Source of the DNA: Gamarada debralockiae
Taxonomy: Eukaryota; Ascomycota; Leotiomycetes; Helotiales; Hyphodiscaceae
Length of the DNA: 27,257 bases
Reading direction: 5' to 3'
Assembly: GCA_002803225.1 (NCBI GenBank)
Contig: NXFV01000212.1
Location: forward strand, 1-27,257
The first letter of the stretch is position 1, and each line of letters begins with the position of its first letter. Position numbers and translations under genes: made by a program. A model generated the notes under the pieces. That model searched no databases. It worked only from the letters and a program-made list of their open reading frames with translations, and was not told the DNA's origin. Shown one piece after another: positions 11,631 through 21,424 of this stretch.

Positions 11631-11651
11631 ACAAAGGCTAGTTTCTTCAAG

Positions 11652-13285
11652 ATGGAAACTACCTTTATGACCATTCACAGTGAGCTAACCCGCATGACGT
11701 CTTAGAGGAACGTTAAATCTTGCGAGACATAACTAATCTATCTTGCATCAGATCTTTCCCCGGATGCGAACATCTTGTTTGCTTCCGAGTCTATCACCGA
11801 TATCTTGGGCTATCATCCGGATGAGGTCACAGGCAAATCTTGCTTCGACTACTTTCATCCAGACGAGGTACCTTTTGCTCGCCAGATCCACAACCGTGGT
11901 GTACAGCTAGAAAAGGCAGCTGTTCTCCACTATGCCCAAATCAGAGGCCGAGATGGACGATGGATTGGTTGTGAGTGCGTCTTCACGGTCACTTACGATG
12001 TCCTCGTTGCTTGTACCAGCATTTATCATGCGAATGAGAAGAGCGAACGTAAGCTGCGGGTATCGAGTGCTCAAGGAATGATACTGACAGCGCAATAGGA
12101 CGTGCTGCTGATGCTCCGGCAATCCGCCGTCTGTTCTCTTCGTCTCCTAGAGACCCTCGATACCATATGTTAGAGCATCTCTCCTCAAAATTCAGAGCCG
12201 AGCCCGCTCAGCGAGAGCCTCGTGCAGCCATTATCCTAAACCGATTCACGCGTACTTTAACTGTCATGTATGCAACCGATGCAGTCAATTCCATTCTTGG
12301 GGTCACCGCCGAACAGTTCAAGGACAAGAGCTTCTACGAATGCATCCAGGAAAACTGCCTTCCGGATGCTATCCGTTGCCTAGAGAGTGCCAAGGCGAAC
12401 GACTCCATCGCGTACCTGCGTTTCTGGCATCGCGATCCTCGCCGGGCTGAAGACTTGGATGAGGAGATGCGCGAGGCTAGCGTTAACAGTGATTCTGAGG
12501 ACGGAGGTGTTGATCTTATTGTGCACATGGACGTTGATACCACTACCGCCGCAGAGGCCAGTGGCAGCGGTTCCCACAGTGCCCCGGAAGGCAGTTCTGC
12601 TCATCAGAGCGGCCATGACACGTCTAGAGACGACGCACCTATTCGTACTAGCACCTCTCCACACTCCCTGCCCCACGCCAACAGCCGTACCACGTCAGGA
12701 GAGGGCAGAGCTGATCGCGGACACGACACAACTAATGCCATCTTCGATCGAGCTCAGGGTTCCCGCTCTTCAATTTCACCTGTGATTGTGTCCCCTGAGA
12801 ATAGCAGACGAGCAAGGACAGCTGGACGTACCCCAGTCCCGCCACCTGTAGATCCCTTCGAGATCGAAGCAGTGGTCTCTTGTACATCTGATGGATTGGT
12901 AGTTGTCTTGCGTCGCGCTCGGCCAGCCATCCCAGCCGCTCAAGCTCCACAGCCCGCACCAATCCCAATGTACCCCCACGGCCTATTCGCAGCTCCCTGG
13001 GGCGCCAATCCGATTCGACCTCATCAGTATCAACCCGAAGTCAATGACCCATTCCATCATGGGTTCGAAGCTCCTGTTGTGCCTGCTGGTGGACCCCCTG
13101 TAGACGATTTCATGAATTCGATTCGCGAAGTCGCCGTGTTCGCATGGTCGCTCGCTGGAATAAATGGAAACATTGCTTCCTATAGCCATGGTGTTCCCCG
13201 AGGTGAAGCTCAGCCTCCTGCGGGACTTCCGGTCTGGGATCCCTATGCGCGGCCGCCTCCGGACTCTCCCCCTCCCATGAATTAG
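11652..13285 (+). CDS. PAS-domain protein, 3 exons, 503 aa
   Basis: PAS domains sense light, redox state or ligands and mediate dimerisation; this protein has no visible GATA finger, kinase or other output domain. Exons are 11652-11679, 11752-12048 and 12099-13285; the introns are 72 and 50 nt and the phases agree (N10 and R109 are split codons). The first PAS fold covers about residues 8-100, with SESITDILGYHPDEVTGKS, then YFHPDEVPFARQIHN and WIGCECVFTV. A second PAS-like fold starts about 150 (AIILNRFTRTLTVMY, NSILGVTAEQFKDKSFYE, IAYLRFWHRDPRR). Its last strand (EIEAVVSCTSDGLVVVLRR, about 363-381) is separated by a 130-residue acidic Ser/His/Thr-rich insert. The C-terminus is Pro-rich. There is no Cys-containing LOV signature (GRNCRFLQ-like), so flavin photochemistry is unlikely. 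The 3' end seems eroded: coding-like sequence continues past the stop. Confidence 0.78.
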
Positions 13286-13602
13286 GCTGAGGAACGATAG
13301 ACGCGCATGGATAAGAGAACCAATGAGCCGGGCAATGAAGTTCCTTTTCGCCATCCCCGCGAGAAGAGCGACTTCGTCATCAAAATGGATTTAGCAATAG
13401 TCCGATAGGTTCTGATCAACCAAGATCGTCTGCTCACAGATATCTCGGAAACCTTGCTGGCTATGCCTACCAAGGTCCTAGAAACTACCAGAACAACCAG
13501 TATGATAATTTCTTTGGCTGCAACCAGGGTCAACAGGGATTTGCTGGCCCTCCCCTTGAAAATGCCCACTCGCCGACGACTCAGGCTCAGGATCCTGGCT
13601 AA
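13286..13602 (+). pseudogene. Broken 3' extension of the PAS gene
   Basis: After the TAG at 13,283-13,285 the same frame continues as AEER, a second TAG (13,298-13,300), then TRMDKRTNEPGN. A shift of one base near 13,336-13,340 then opens a frame that runs about 87 codons to TAA at 13,600-13,602. That frame reads SSFSPSPREERLRHQNGF and later GYAYQGPRNYQNNQYDNFFG and FAGPPLENAHSPTTQAQDPG, which is Gln/Asn/Gly/Tyr-rich protein sequence, unlike random frames. The simplest reading is that the ancestral protein was about 105 residues longer and lost its tail through two stop mutations and one indel. An unseen splicing event or sequence errors are alternatives. Confidence 0.55.
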
Positions 13603-14061
13603 GGGCCAACTGAAGGCTCGCGGGGAAACATGTACCTTTGGCACTAAGAAGTGATTGGATGCACCTTGGCTTCATCACAGCACCATGATAGCTTTACGCT
13701 TCAGTAACACCTTGCGCATGTCGCTTTGAAGGAATGATGTTGGCATCTTACGAGGCTCTGATTGCTTTAATTGCAGGAATGTATGGAGTACGATCTGATG
13801 AAATAACCAATTCTATGTCTCTCCAAACGGCCCTCCAAAACCTCGCCTCTCGTGAATGATTCAATGCGATTTCTATCAAGACAAACTTCAGCGTTCGATT
13901 TGCTTCACACCCCACGTGATTTCAAAGGATCTTCTCGGCAGCGGGAAGAAACCCCATTCAGCTAGCGTAGAAGCTTGGATCATCAAGACGCAGCTTTAAT
14001 GAAGCAACGTGGAATTGCGAATAGCTTCAACACACGACCTCAGCAAGTCACATCAAGCACC
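13603..14061. promoter_or_regulatory. Upstream region of the Yip4-like gene
   Basis: This 459-base stretch has no supported coding frame. It contains the 3' flank of the PAS locus and the promoter of the downstream gene. The bases just before the ATG at 14,062 read CATCAAGCACC. Confidence 0.4.
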
Positions 14062-15094
14062 ATGGCGTCGAGCGCAAATCGGTACGATAACCACTACAAC
14101 AGTCCGCAAGTCGAAGATGATGATCTCATTGATCCCGATGACGGCAAGCCCTCCCATCCATCCTTCCCTTCAACCCCAAGCTAATGAACATCTCCAGCGA
14201 ATCTAGATGACCTCGACGACCCCCTCCAATCAACTTCCTCCCGCGCACCCCTCACAGGCAACATCTCCTCCGGCTCTTCAAGCAGACCGTTGAACGAGAA
14301 TTACCTAACCTCCCGCATCCCAGGCGAAGACCGTCGCGCACCCACAAACACAATCGACGAATCCGTCTGGGAAACCTTACGTCGGGACCTCCTCGCCGTC
14401 TGGTCCAAAATGCGCGAAGTGCTCTACCCCAAATACTTATTCGGCGGCAGTATGATCGACTCTTCCTCTGGTGGTCTCCGCGGCGCCTACGAATCCATCC
14501 GCGGCGCTGGCCTCTCTGGTGCACGAGAGGAATTGGTTGGGTTTGCGGGGAGGGCAATGGATGCGGATGTTTTGCTTGCGCAGGGGAATATGAGTGAGGG
14601 ACTGAGAGACTGGGATTTATGGGGTCCGTTAGTGTTTTGTTTGTTGTTGAGCCTTTTGTTGAGTTTGAAGATGGGGGGTCAGAAGGAACTGGTGTTTTCG
14701 GGGGTGTTTGCGATGGTTTGGGTAGGGGAGGCGGTTGTTACTATACAAATCAAACTCCTGGGCGGAAACATGTGGGTCTCCTTTCCCTTTCCCTTCCTCC
14801 CCCCTTTCCGACTAGATGAAGAGGCAATGCTGATAATGAAATAGTTCATTTGCCCAAAGTGTCTGCATAATCGGCTACACGCTCTTCCCACTCGTTATCG
14901 CAGCGTTCCTCTCCGCAGTCGGCCTACCTACCATCCCACGCATACCGATCTATCTCGTCCTCGTTGCTTGGTCGTTAGCTGCGGGCGTTAGTATCTTGGG
15001 TGGTAGTGGGGTTATTAAGAATCGGTTGGGGCTCGCTATATATCCGCTTTTCGTGTTTTATCTGGCGTTGGGTTGTTTGTGCTTTATTAGCTGA
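14062..15094 (+). CDS. YIP4: Yip1-domain Golgi membrane protein, Yip4/YIPF6 type, 3 exons, 301 aa
   Basis: Yip1-family proteins are five-span membrane proteins of ER-Golgi vesicles that bind Rab GTPases and help vesicle formation. Exons are 14062-14143, 14198-14771 and 14845-15094. Intron 1 is a GC-AG intron (donor GCAAGC at 14,144, branch GCTAATG near 14,180); no GT donor keeps the frame. Intron 2 (73 nt) splits an Ile codon. The N-terminus is acidic and soluble (DDDLIDPDD, LDDLDDPL). Then come the YIPF6-like block LRRDLLAVWSKMREVLYPK and DWDLWGPLVFCLLLSLLLSL. Five hydrophobic segments follow: LVFCLLLSLLLSL, FSGVFAMVWVGEAVVT, SVCIIGYTLFPLVIAAFL, IYLVLVAWSLAAGVSIL and AIYPLFVFYLALGCLCF. The GGNISFAQSVCIIGYTLFPL block over the second junction is the diagnostic YIPF6/Yip4 motif. 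Length fits. Confidence 0.88.
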
Positions 15095-15597
15095 GACTAC
15101 TTTCTACACAGAGGGTTCATGGAAGGGAAGAAAGGAAAGGGCAGGAGACTGAAAAGTCGGCTTGATTGCATGACTGGTTGACATGGCGTAGATTCGGTGC
15201 TACGTTTTGAGGGAATGTACTTTTAGAGATCCTGGGCAAGGAATAGCAATCGAGATACCATTTGAGTAAAACTTCTGCGTAGTTGTGTCAGAAGTTAGTT
15301 GAAACGGATTTATATTCTCATCTTCTCGTCATACTCTGCCCTTGAAATGCTGGCAGCCCAGATCTTCCACATGCATCCTTAGTATCCTCACAGCAACCCA
15401 ATCACAGCCACATATTATTATTACAAGAGAGTCCCCATCTCACCCTCAGGGTCCCAGAATAACCTTATAATCTTCCCCGCTCTCAGCTCAATTTCTAACA
15501 AGTTGCCCATGACTGCCTGCGGCCTTAGATACGAGCGGTTTTTTACCCAAAGCATCTTCAATTCCTCGAGTCACATTATAGACTGCAGAGCAACAAC
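15095..15597. other. Intergenic stretch without a recognisable gene
   Basis: This 503-base stretch follows the Yip4-like gene and precedes the first decayed gene on the minus strand. No coding frame or repeat was seen. It marks the change from the intact gene block to the relic-rich half of the window. Confidence 0.4.
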
Positions 15598-15995
15598 CTA
15601 GACCTTGACATCCCAAGACTTGTACCAACCCTTTATGATCCCATCAGACAGATACTGAATCCACGACTGATCGTCCTTAACTTCGACCTCTTCTAAGCCC
15701 ACAAAGTGCTCGGCGAGTGCGTGACCCACCCACATGACATCCCTCTGATTATAGAAGGCAATCTGCTCATCGCTGAACCCGTTTGCCATCGTCTTAGCTA
15801 TGTGCACATTTTTGATACACGCCAAATTCTTGTTGGCACCCTGTCAATGAAGTCTTCGCGGAGATCTTCATACCCTATTATGGCTTTGCCTTGGCGACAG
15901 ACTAGATGCGGAGACATATGATAGAAGAGACCCCGACTGATCAACAGGATCAAAGCGGAATTGTCCACAGCGGATTGGAAGAGCTACAATGTATC
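15598..15995 (-). pseudogene. Truncated F-box-like protein gene fragment
   Basis: Minus-strand reading starts without an initiator near 15,990 with SAVDNSALILLISRGLFYHM and continues PHLVCRQGKAIIGYEDLRED then FIDRVPTR. A one-base shift near 15,832-15,840 is needed to go on into NLACIKNVHIAKTMANGFSD, RDVMWVGHALAEHFVGLEE and IIKGWYKSWDVKV, ending at TAG 15,598-15,600. The start resembles the C-terminal half of a fungal F-box (helix with SALxxLSR) and the rest resembles the weakly conserved ruler-like proteins that follow it in many ascomycete F-box-type proteins. It lacks its 5' end and is frameshifted. The family assignment is by eye and uncertain; that it is a broken gene is better supported. 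Confidence 0.45.
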
Positions 15996-16861
15996 TCACC
16001 GCTTAACGCTTTAAGGAATAGTAGGCAGAACTAAGGGAGAGAAGGAGATTGACGAGGAGAACTCCAGCAAGAGGATAGGGTGGCACTGCTAGCGATGACA
16101 AGGTCGAGTGGTGATACGAGTGAATCAATCAAGGAAGATAGACGTCGATGGCCGGCGAAGCGGCAGAAGTTGTCGCCCTACTGTAACCCATCTCCAGAGC
16201 CAGATCAAGGTAAGAAGGGTCATAGAACTACTAATTAAAACAGCAATAAGAAAAATAATACTAGGTCTAATAGAGATAGTAAAGACCACCGTCTTACCAA
16301 GCGAAAACAACCTTTTCTATCTTGTAATGGGTTAACACCACGGAAGCTTCAATATTAAAGGAGACCCATTAGCTGCCTAAGACGACGTCTCAACCCTTAA
16401 AGGCGCTCCCATAAGCCACATTCTTCCTCTAACAACAACTCAGGAGGCGTTGTATGTTCTATGTGCCTACAGGCATCTCTCCAGAGAACCAAGCAGGCAC
16501 GACTAGGTATGCCTGCAACCAGAGCCCTAGAACTTCTCTCTGCGGCAGGCTGACTAGCACAGCCAGAACAACCCCTATAGCATCTAAGTCTGATTCCTAC
16601 CTAGAACCTCTACTGGTGGCGCAGGTAGCCGATGCCAAATACAATTAGAGACATTCTCGCCAATGTTATTAATAGCGAGATCCACTACTTAGTGGATTAG
16701 CACTTGACACTGATGGCTAAACACAAACTTAGAAACGCAAAGGAGCTAATAGAAAAGTTTGAGACGCACAACATAAGTCCTAGCACAGCAGGGCCGTTAA
16801 GGCTAGGGCCACTAACTCACGCGATTAAGCGATGAAAATAGTAGCTTAAGCGACATCGATC
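15996..16861. other. Relic-rich stretch, no intact gene
   Basis: No intact gene is seen. Short coding-like pieces occur on the plus strand: an ATG at 16,095 opens 48 codons (RRRWPAKRQKLSPYC), followed by what could be a GTAAGA donor. A frame at about 16,633-16,835 reads MPNTIRDILANVINSEIHYL, a TAG, then LMAKHKLRNAKELIEKFET. Many TAA/TAG/CTA triplets interrupt every frame, as in old mutated repeats. No family could be named. Confidence 0.35.
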
Positions 16862-17330
16862 TTAGCAGCAACCAGGAGAGATACTTAAGAGGTAGAGCGA
16901 GGCGTTCAAGAATAAGGAAGCATAGCCTATAGTTACCCTTAGACAAGCAGCGCGGTTTGTGCCCTCTATCAGCTCTCCGTCCATGATACCATTGACATAA
17001 GCCTCTCCAATCAATTTGTATCTATCTCTATGCGTCGCGAGAAGAACATGAGGTAAATAGGAACCGAAAAAGACGCAGACAACATCTCCTGGCTGTATTT
17101 CCTTTGGTCCCAACCCCATATATTCCTTGTTGAGCGAAATGGTATTCTCTTAAGAAAATCTGACATGCTACTCCAAAAACCACAACAAGCTGGGAAGTCT
17201 GGCCATATTTCTTCCATCTCTCTATCGACTTTGTCACTTCTTGCTGTTCTTTCCTCGAACGCAACTTGGCTCGCAGGCCTTCCGTCTGGGAGGAATTCCT
17301 CCAAACTCTATGTAAACTTTTTCTCGTGCC
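16862..17330 (-). pseudogene. C-terminal half of a HET-domain (heterokaryon incompatibility) gene, broken
   Basis: HET-domain proteins trigger cell death after fusion of unlike fungal strains. This fragment carries only the C-terminal part. Minus-strand frame one (17,304 down) reads LEEFLPDGRPASQVAFEER, then MEEIWPDFPAC and FLKRIPFRSTRN. After a one-base shift near 17,120 it goes on as NKEYMGLGPKEIQPGDVVCV, FFGSYLPHVL, then DRYKLIGEAYVNGIMDGEL. The GLGP...QPGDVVC...LIGEAYV.GIMDGE block is the standard C-terminal signature of fungal HET proteins. An in-frame TAG lies just upstream (17,308-17,310). The N-terminal half is missing here but a matching one lies on the same strand at 23.6-24.25 kb. 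Confidence 0.75.
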
Positions 17331-17371
17331 GGTTCCGTTTAGTCTCTAGACGTGAGCAGCGGCCGCTTTTA

Positions 17372-17485
17372 CCTGAGCTGAGGATGAGCAAACCTGAGCA
17401 AACCTGAGCAAACCTGCTGAGCACAGCCTGAGCATGCCTGAGCCGAGCCTGAGGAGAGCCTGAGCATCCTGAAGACGCCCTGAGC
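17372..17485 (+). repeat. Degenerate CCTGAGC heptamer array
   Basis: CCTGAGC starts at 17,372, 17,393, 17,403, 17,427, 17,437, 17,459 and 17,479, with the variant CCTGAGG at 17,448. Two copies form part of an exact AACCTGAGCA decamer repeated at 17,391 and 17,401. Spacings are irregular, mostly 10 to 22 bases. The array begins about 40 bases after the HET fragment ends. The same heptamer occurs inverted at 23.32-23.37 kb. It could be subterminal repeats of a DNA transposon or a simple local expansion. Confidence 0.7.
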
Positions 17486-18214
17486 CATTATAGTGCAAAT
17501 TCCATTTTAGCGCCCTGTGCACCCCAGCTGCAGTTTCCTAGCGGAGTTTGCTAAGGCACCCGGTCTGCTTCCCCTACAAGGGTTCCTAAAAGAGCCGATT
17601 TGGGATCCTTGTGGGATTACCTCAATATCGTAGAGAAACATATTGCAACAACTTTCTTATTATTTTCTTTATATTATAATAGCGGTCGAAAATAATCTTC
17701 AATACTATCGGAAGTGATAAAAGCATAGATCTTAAGGGGTTTATTTACTATGTTCTCTTCCGAAACAAATTTCCATTCATGGAGGTCTACTGTCGACGAT
17801 ATTTTCGACAGTTCACATTAAGCCCAGTGTAGACGAACTCCTTCCATTCTATGTCGAGTATGCTCTGTTTCTTGCGCTGTTCGCGTTTTCAGACTTTCAC
17901 TGGTTGAATACCCGGTCCCGTGGAATTTTCGTTTTGATCATAGCCAGCTTAATTGAAGTGATCAATGGGGAAGATGTGCCCGTCCCGCTGCCAACTGGTC
18001 AATTGCGGAGGATGAGGACTTAGATGGGCAGATAACAAGCAGTAAATATACCAGCAAGCTCGATATTTGAATCTTCTTAAGCAACACTAGAAGGAGTCTA
18101 AATGTAGGTTAGCTTATGACCCACGTCCCTTGAGTAGCAGTCTACCCAACCTCGATACTTTGTATCTCTAAGTCGTCAGTCCTAATCATAACTAACATTA
18201 CGTCTACTCTAAAG
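17486..18214. other. Noncoding stretch between the CCTGAGC array and the TPR fragment
   Basis: No coding frame is supported. The part at 17,640-17,760 is AT-rich. The last 30 bases (AACTAAC branch-like site at 18,189-18,195, then CTAAAG at 18,209-18,214) look like the end of an intron leading into the TPR fragment. Confidence 0.35.
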
Positions 18215-18716
18215 TGGTTCATTACGAATGCACACGGCCGGGGCATTTATGCCACTTTAGCCAAAGGGCGAGAGCTTCTTGATAACTTGGGTCCCAATGA
18301 CCCCGAGCGGTTGCATTACGCCACAGCCATAGCCTATAAAGTCTACGAGATGGTCGATCTCGACACGAATTTGGATTATCTCAACGATACAATATCATTG
18401 ATGAGGGAGACGCGGTCCAGTTTGACGCCTGTGTGCGAACCTGACGAGGATTTCGTTCAACTTCTTGGAATCCTCCTCTACACGCGATTCGAGAAAACAT
18501 CAGACAGACGGGATCTAGATGAGACAATTTTTGATGCTGTCTACTTTTCCCGGGACAGTGGATGAATGTGATGTCGCCGCACAGTCATCTGCGCTCGAGG
18601 TTCTCGTAAGAGCGTTGTTCGAGAGGCATAAACTCGATGCAGATATTGACCTCCAGGCGCCACCCAGATTTGGACGATGCGCTCAGATTTGCACGACTTT
18701 CGCAAATTAATAAAAA
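18215..18716 (+). pseudogene. TPR-repeat protein gene fragment, frameshifted
   Basis: A plus-strand frame from a probable splice acceptor at 18,214 reads WFITNAHGRGIYATLAKGRE, LLDNLGPNDPERLHYATA, then LGILLYTRFEKTSDRRDLDE and stops after YFSRDSG at 18,565. The next frame resumes VDECDVAAQSSALEVLVRAL, and a further shift gives HPDLDDALRFARLSQIN, ending in an AT-rich run. The LYTRFEKT...DLDETI pattern is typical of the long TPR arrays attached to CHAT or NLR-type fungal proteins. At least two frameshifts and missing ends make it a pseudogene. The TPR assignment is by motif; the larger protein it came from is unknown. Confidence 0.55.
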
Positions 18717-19286
18717 TAAATATTAATATTAAATTTTTAATTAAAAAATTATTAAATATATTTGTAAAAAGATTTTTATAATTAATATTTCTCTAGCGAG
18801 TAATACTAGAGCGGGCTTCTTGAGTTCTACTCGATCACAGTTCTAATGACTGCTACCAGGCTAAACAGGATTCAAAGTCAATTGTTCGATAATAGGTAAT
18901 TCTCTAGTATTTGCTCCTTGTACGGTACCTCAAAGTTAGCCATACCTTCATCAAATTTCTCTGTTGGGAGAGGGTTTGCTTGCACTCCCCTGCCATAGAT
19001 TCAATACTATAAAGGATATATTCATAGTATCTAATTGGATATAATCAATATTTGGTTATCGTTTTGGCCATTTTGCATGCAGAAGGATTGTCGTGGCCGA
19101 AAGAGTAAGTAGCGATCCGTTTCAGCCTTGCTGCCTAGTCGAACCAACGTTTCGTTGCTGACTTCTTCAGTCTCTAATCTACATCGAACTCTTAATTGTC
19201 ACATACCTCTTGGTCAGGTATCCAGCTTCCTTTGCAATTCATCACATCCACAAACCTCCTTGAAGTTTTCTCAGTGAGTTTCTACG
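18717..19286. promoter_or_regulatory. AT-rich run and upstream region of the GNAT-ankyrin gene
   Basis: Bases 18,705-18,790 are almost pure A/T (AATAAAAATAAATATTAAT and similar). After about 18,800 the composition returns to normal and should include the promoter of the gene at 19,287. No coding frame is supported. Confidence 0.4.
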
Positions 19287-21424
19287 ATGGAAGGAGACGC
19301 GCCGGCCCGGGCCAAAGGCAAACGCAAGGCTGAGGCCGCTTCACCAACACGCGAGCACCACGACCAGTCGACATCGATTGCGACAGGTAACGATCGCAAG
19401 CGACTCAATGTAGGCTTTCAAAGTGAGTCTTCCACTCGAACTTCATAAGAAAACCGATGCTAATTAGCTGAAGGTGATCCGGCGACTGCTACTTCTACCC
19501 ACTCTCTCTTAGCACACCCAGACGAAATCGACCATGCCGATGACAATCCCGAGCACTCAAACGCGGATGGCGATGATGAAAATGATGAGGATAGTTCTCA
19601 AAATTCAGATAATGGTGAAGACGAAGAAAGTGATAACATGGACGACTTGCGCAATGATATTTTCGGTATATATTCGGACGAAGAAGAAGAAAACATGGGT
19701 CCACCGGAACTCGAGGTTGAGGAGCAGGAATATTTCATCGGAGAATCTCACAAGACCAAAGTCCTTTTCAAAATCTCCTACAAGAGGATGATGACGAGTT
19801 CGAAGAGTGGATGCAGACCATACACGTTCGGTGCAGCTACGAGGGAAAACACATCGGAGGTGGCTTTGGCCGATATGTGAGGCGCAACTGGATCAGATCT
19901 CACTTCTGGCGGGATATGGAGGAACCTTGCCAAGAGCTGTCGCAAATTGCGTTTGGCGTATTTGATCGTTATGGTTGTCTTAGAGAGGACCTCAAAAGTC
20001 ATGTTGTCCGAAAAGGCTCTGGCGTCTGGGGCAGTGAACTTGATCTTGGATCCTTTTTCGTGATCGAAGAAATATGCTTTGAGAAAGACTGGCGTCGAAA
20101 GGGCTTAGGTAAACAGTTGGTCAATTTTCTTCTGAGCAAGGCCCAATCTGGAAAGAGAAACCCTCTCTTTACACTTGTCAACCCAGGCTGGCTCACCCGC
20201 GATATCAAAAAGGATATCGACGGGAAAACACAAAAAGAGCAGCAAGAGATTAGGCTGCATGCTAGAAATGGCGCAAGGGCCTTTTACCGCTCACTCGGAT
20301 TCCGTCGAATTGGGGCATCGTATTGCTTCGGTCTTGCAACTGACCCAGACCATCAAGCTCATGCGCTCCCGTCTAGTGCAGACTTCGACCCACTCGATGA
20401 GGAGGCTGACACTGATGAGCCACCAAAAGGCTATGAAAGAACTTACGAAGACATATTTGGAGACCCAGCCAGAAGTTCGTGGCGGTTGAAGCTACTTGAG
20501 GAACGCCTCCCTCTTCACCATGCCGCCATTATTCTCCCAGACAATGAGTGCGTAGAGTTCTTCAAAGAGTTCAAGTTGTCCGAAAAGCTGATTGGAGACT
20601 GGATGAAGGTAGATCGCTCCTCGAAGAATATCTTGCACATTGCCGCTAGTGAAATCAAAGTTCAAAGCGTTCGTTGGTTGTTGCGTAATGTGGATGATGA
20701 CCAGAGGCTCAGCTCAGCTCGAGACGTTCAAGGCTATACTCCGCTGGAAGCACTTGAATCTCAACTCGAAACCAAGCGAAACACAACGGAGCATGGAATG
20801 ATGACAGTTGTCATATCGGACAAGCTTCGAGGGCATTCAGCAGAAGCTATCGGATGTCTCGCTGCTCTGCGCAACCTCACAAATCCTTCTGCGATCCAGC
20901 ACCTACGGCTGAAATATGGGTGTACTTGTGGCGAGTGCATCGACGGGTTCCTATCACCGCGTATGAAGCTCGCTCTTCTTTGCAAGGCGGCGGAATACCA
21001 CGACATGCTTAATGAGGACATTGACGATGGAAAGTTTTGGTGTATGAATAATGACTACATGATTGATCATGTTGCTCCGGACATTCAACAAAACTTCCGT
21101 ACCAACAAATCTCTTCGGCAAGGATATTCAAATATCTTCCATCATGCCGCTATTACTTTGCGTACCAACATGGCTCCTACCATTGTCAATATTCTTAACA
21201 CTTGGAGAAGTTCTAACGAATGGCCTCCTGTGACCCGAAACTTTTATCAAAGGGGAGGCAATGCTGAGAGTGCTCTACGCGTGATCTTCGAGCATGCTAG
21301 AGATGAAGATGAGTATGCAGGCAATGGAGAACATATGACGATCTTCGAGAATGATATCAACGTTCTGCCAAAATGTCGAAATGACCACGAATTTGGTTTC
21401 GTTGCCTTGGCCTGCGGAATATGA
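19287..21424 (+). CDS. GNAT acetyltransferase-like protein with ankyrin repeats, 3 exons, 674 aa
   Basis: Predicted architecture: an acidic disordered N-terminus (residues 1-137, with KGKRKAEA and Asp/Glu-rich runs), a GNAT-like fold, then ankyrin-like repeats. The GNAT part has the acetyl-CoA loop W-R-R-K-G-L-G (231-237) after strand FVIEEICFEKD, and the closing motif ARAFYRSLGFRRIG (about 292-305). Ankyrin-type blocks are RLPLHHAAIILPDNECVEFF and NILHIAASEIKVQSVRWLL then DVQGYTPLEAL (about 369-450). A CTCGEC cluster (508-513) could bind metal. Exons: 19287-19422, 19474-19665, 19728-21424. Intron 1 has two usable acceptors (19,467 or 19,473). Intron 2 (GTATAT, 62 nt) is inferred because the frame changes between 19,665 and 19,790; its interior also reads as acidic protein, so a frameshift is the alternative. 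Substrate unknown. Confidence 0.68.

Larger units (their letters stand above)
8840..11651. promoter_or_regulatory. Long divergent intergenic region between EED (-) and the PAS gene (+)
   Basis: This 2.8-kb stretch separates two divergent start codons, far more than the other gene pairs here. No frame with clear homology was seen. Minus-strand frames at 10,526-10,738 and 10,047-10,298 contain hydrophobic runs (FILLLLSGPL; IVILAAFYDIAVVISF) but could not be joined into a convincing gene. The last 750 bases (about 10,880-11,650) are pyrimidine- and CA-rich and may be a long 5' leader or promoter of the PAS gene, with a palindrome and a short direct repeat near the ATG. A long leader would fit a regulated sensory gene, but this is inference. 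Confidence 0.45.

Noticed and set aside
12380..12785. Overlapping alternative frames in the PAS gene, including a 132-codon plus-strand frame
   Set aside because: They overlap the second PAS segment and have no family character; they result from the GC-rich coding bias.
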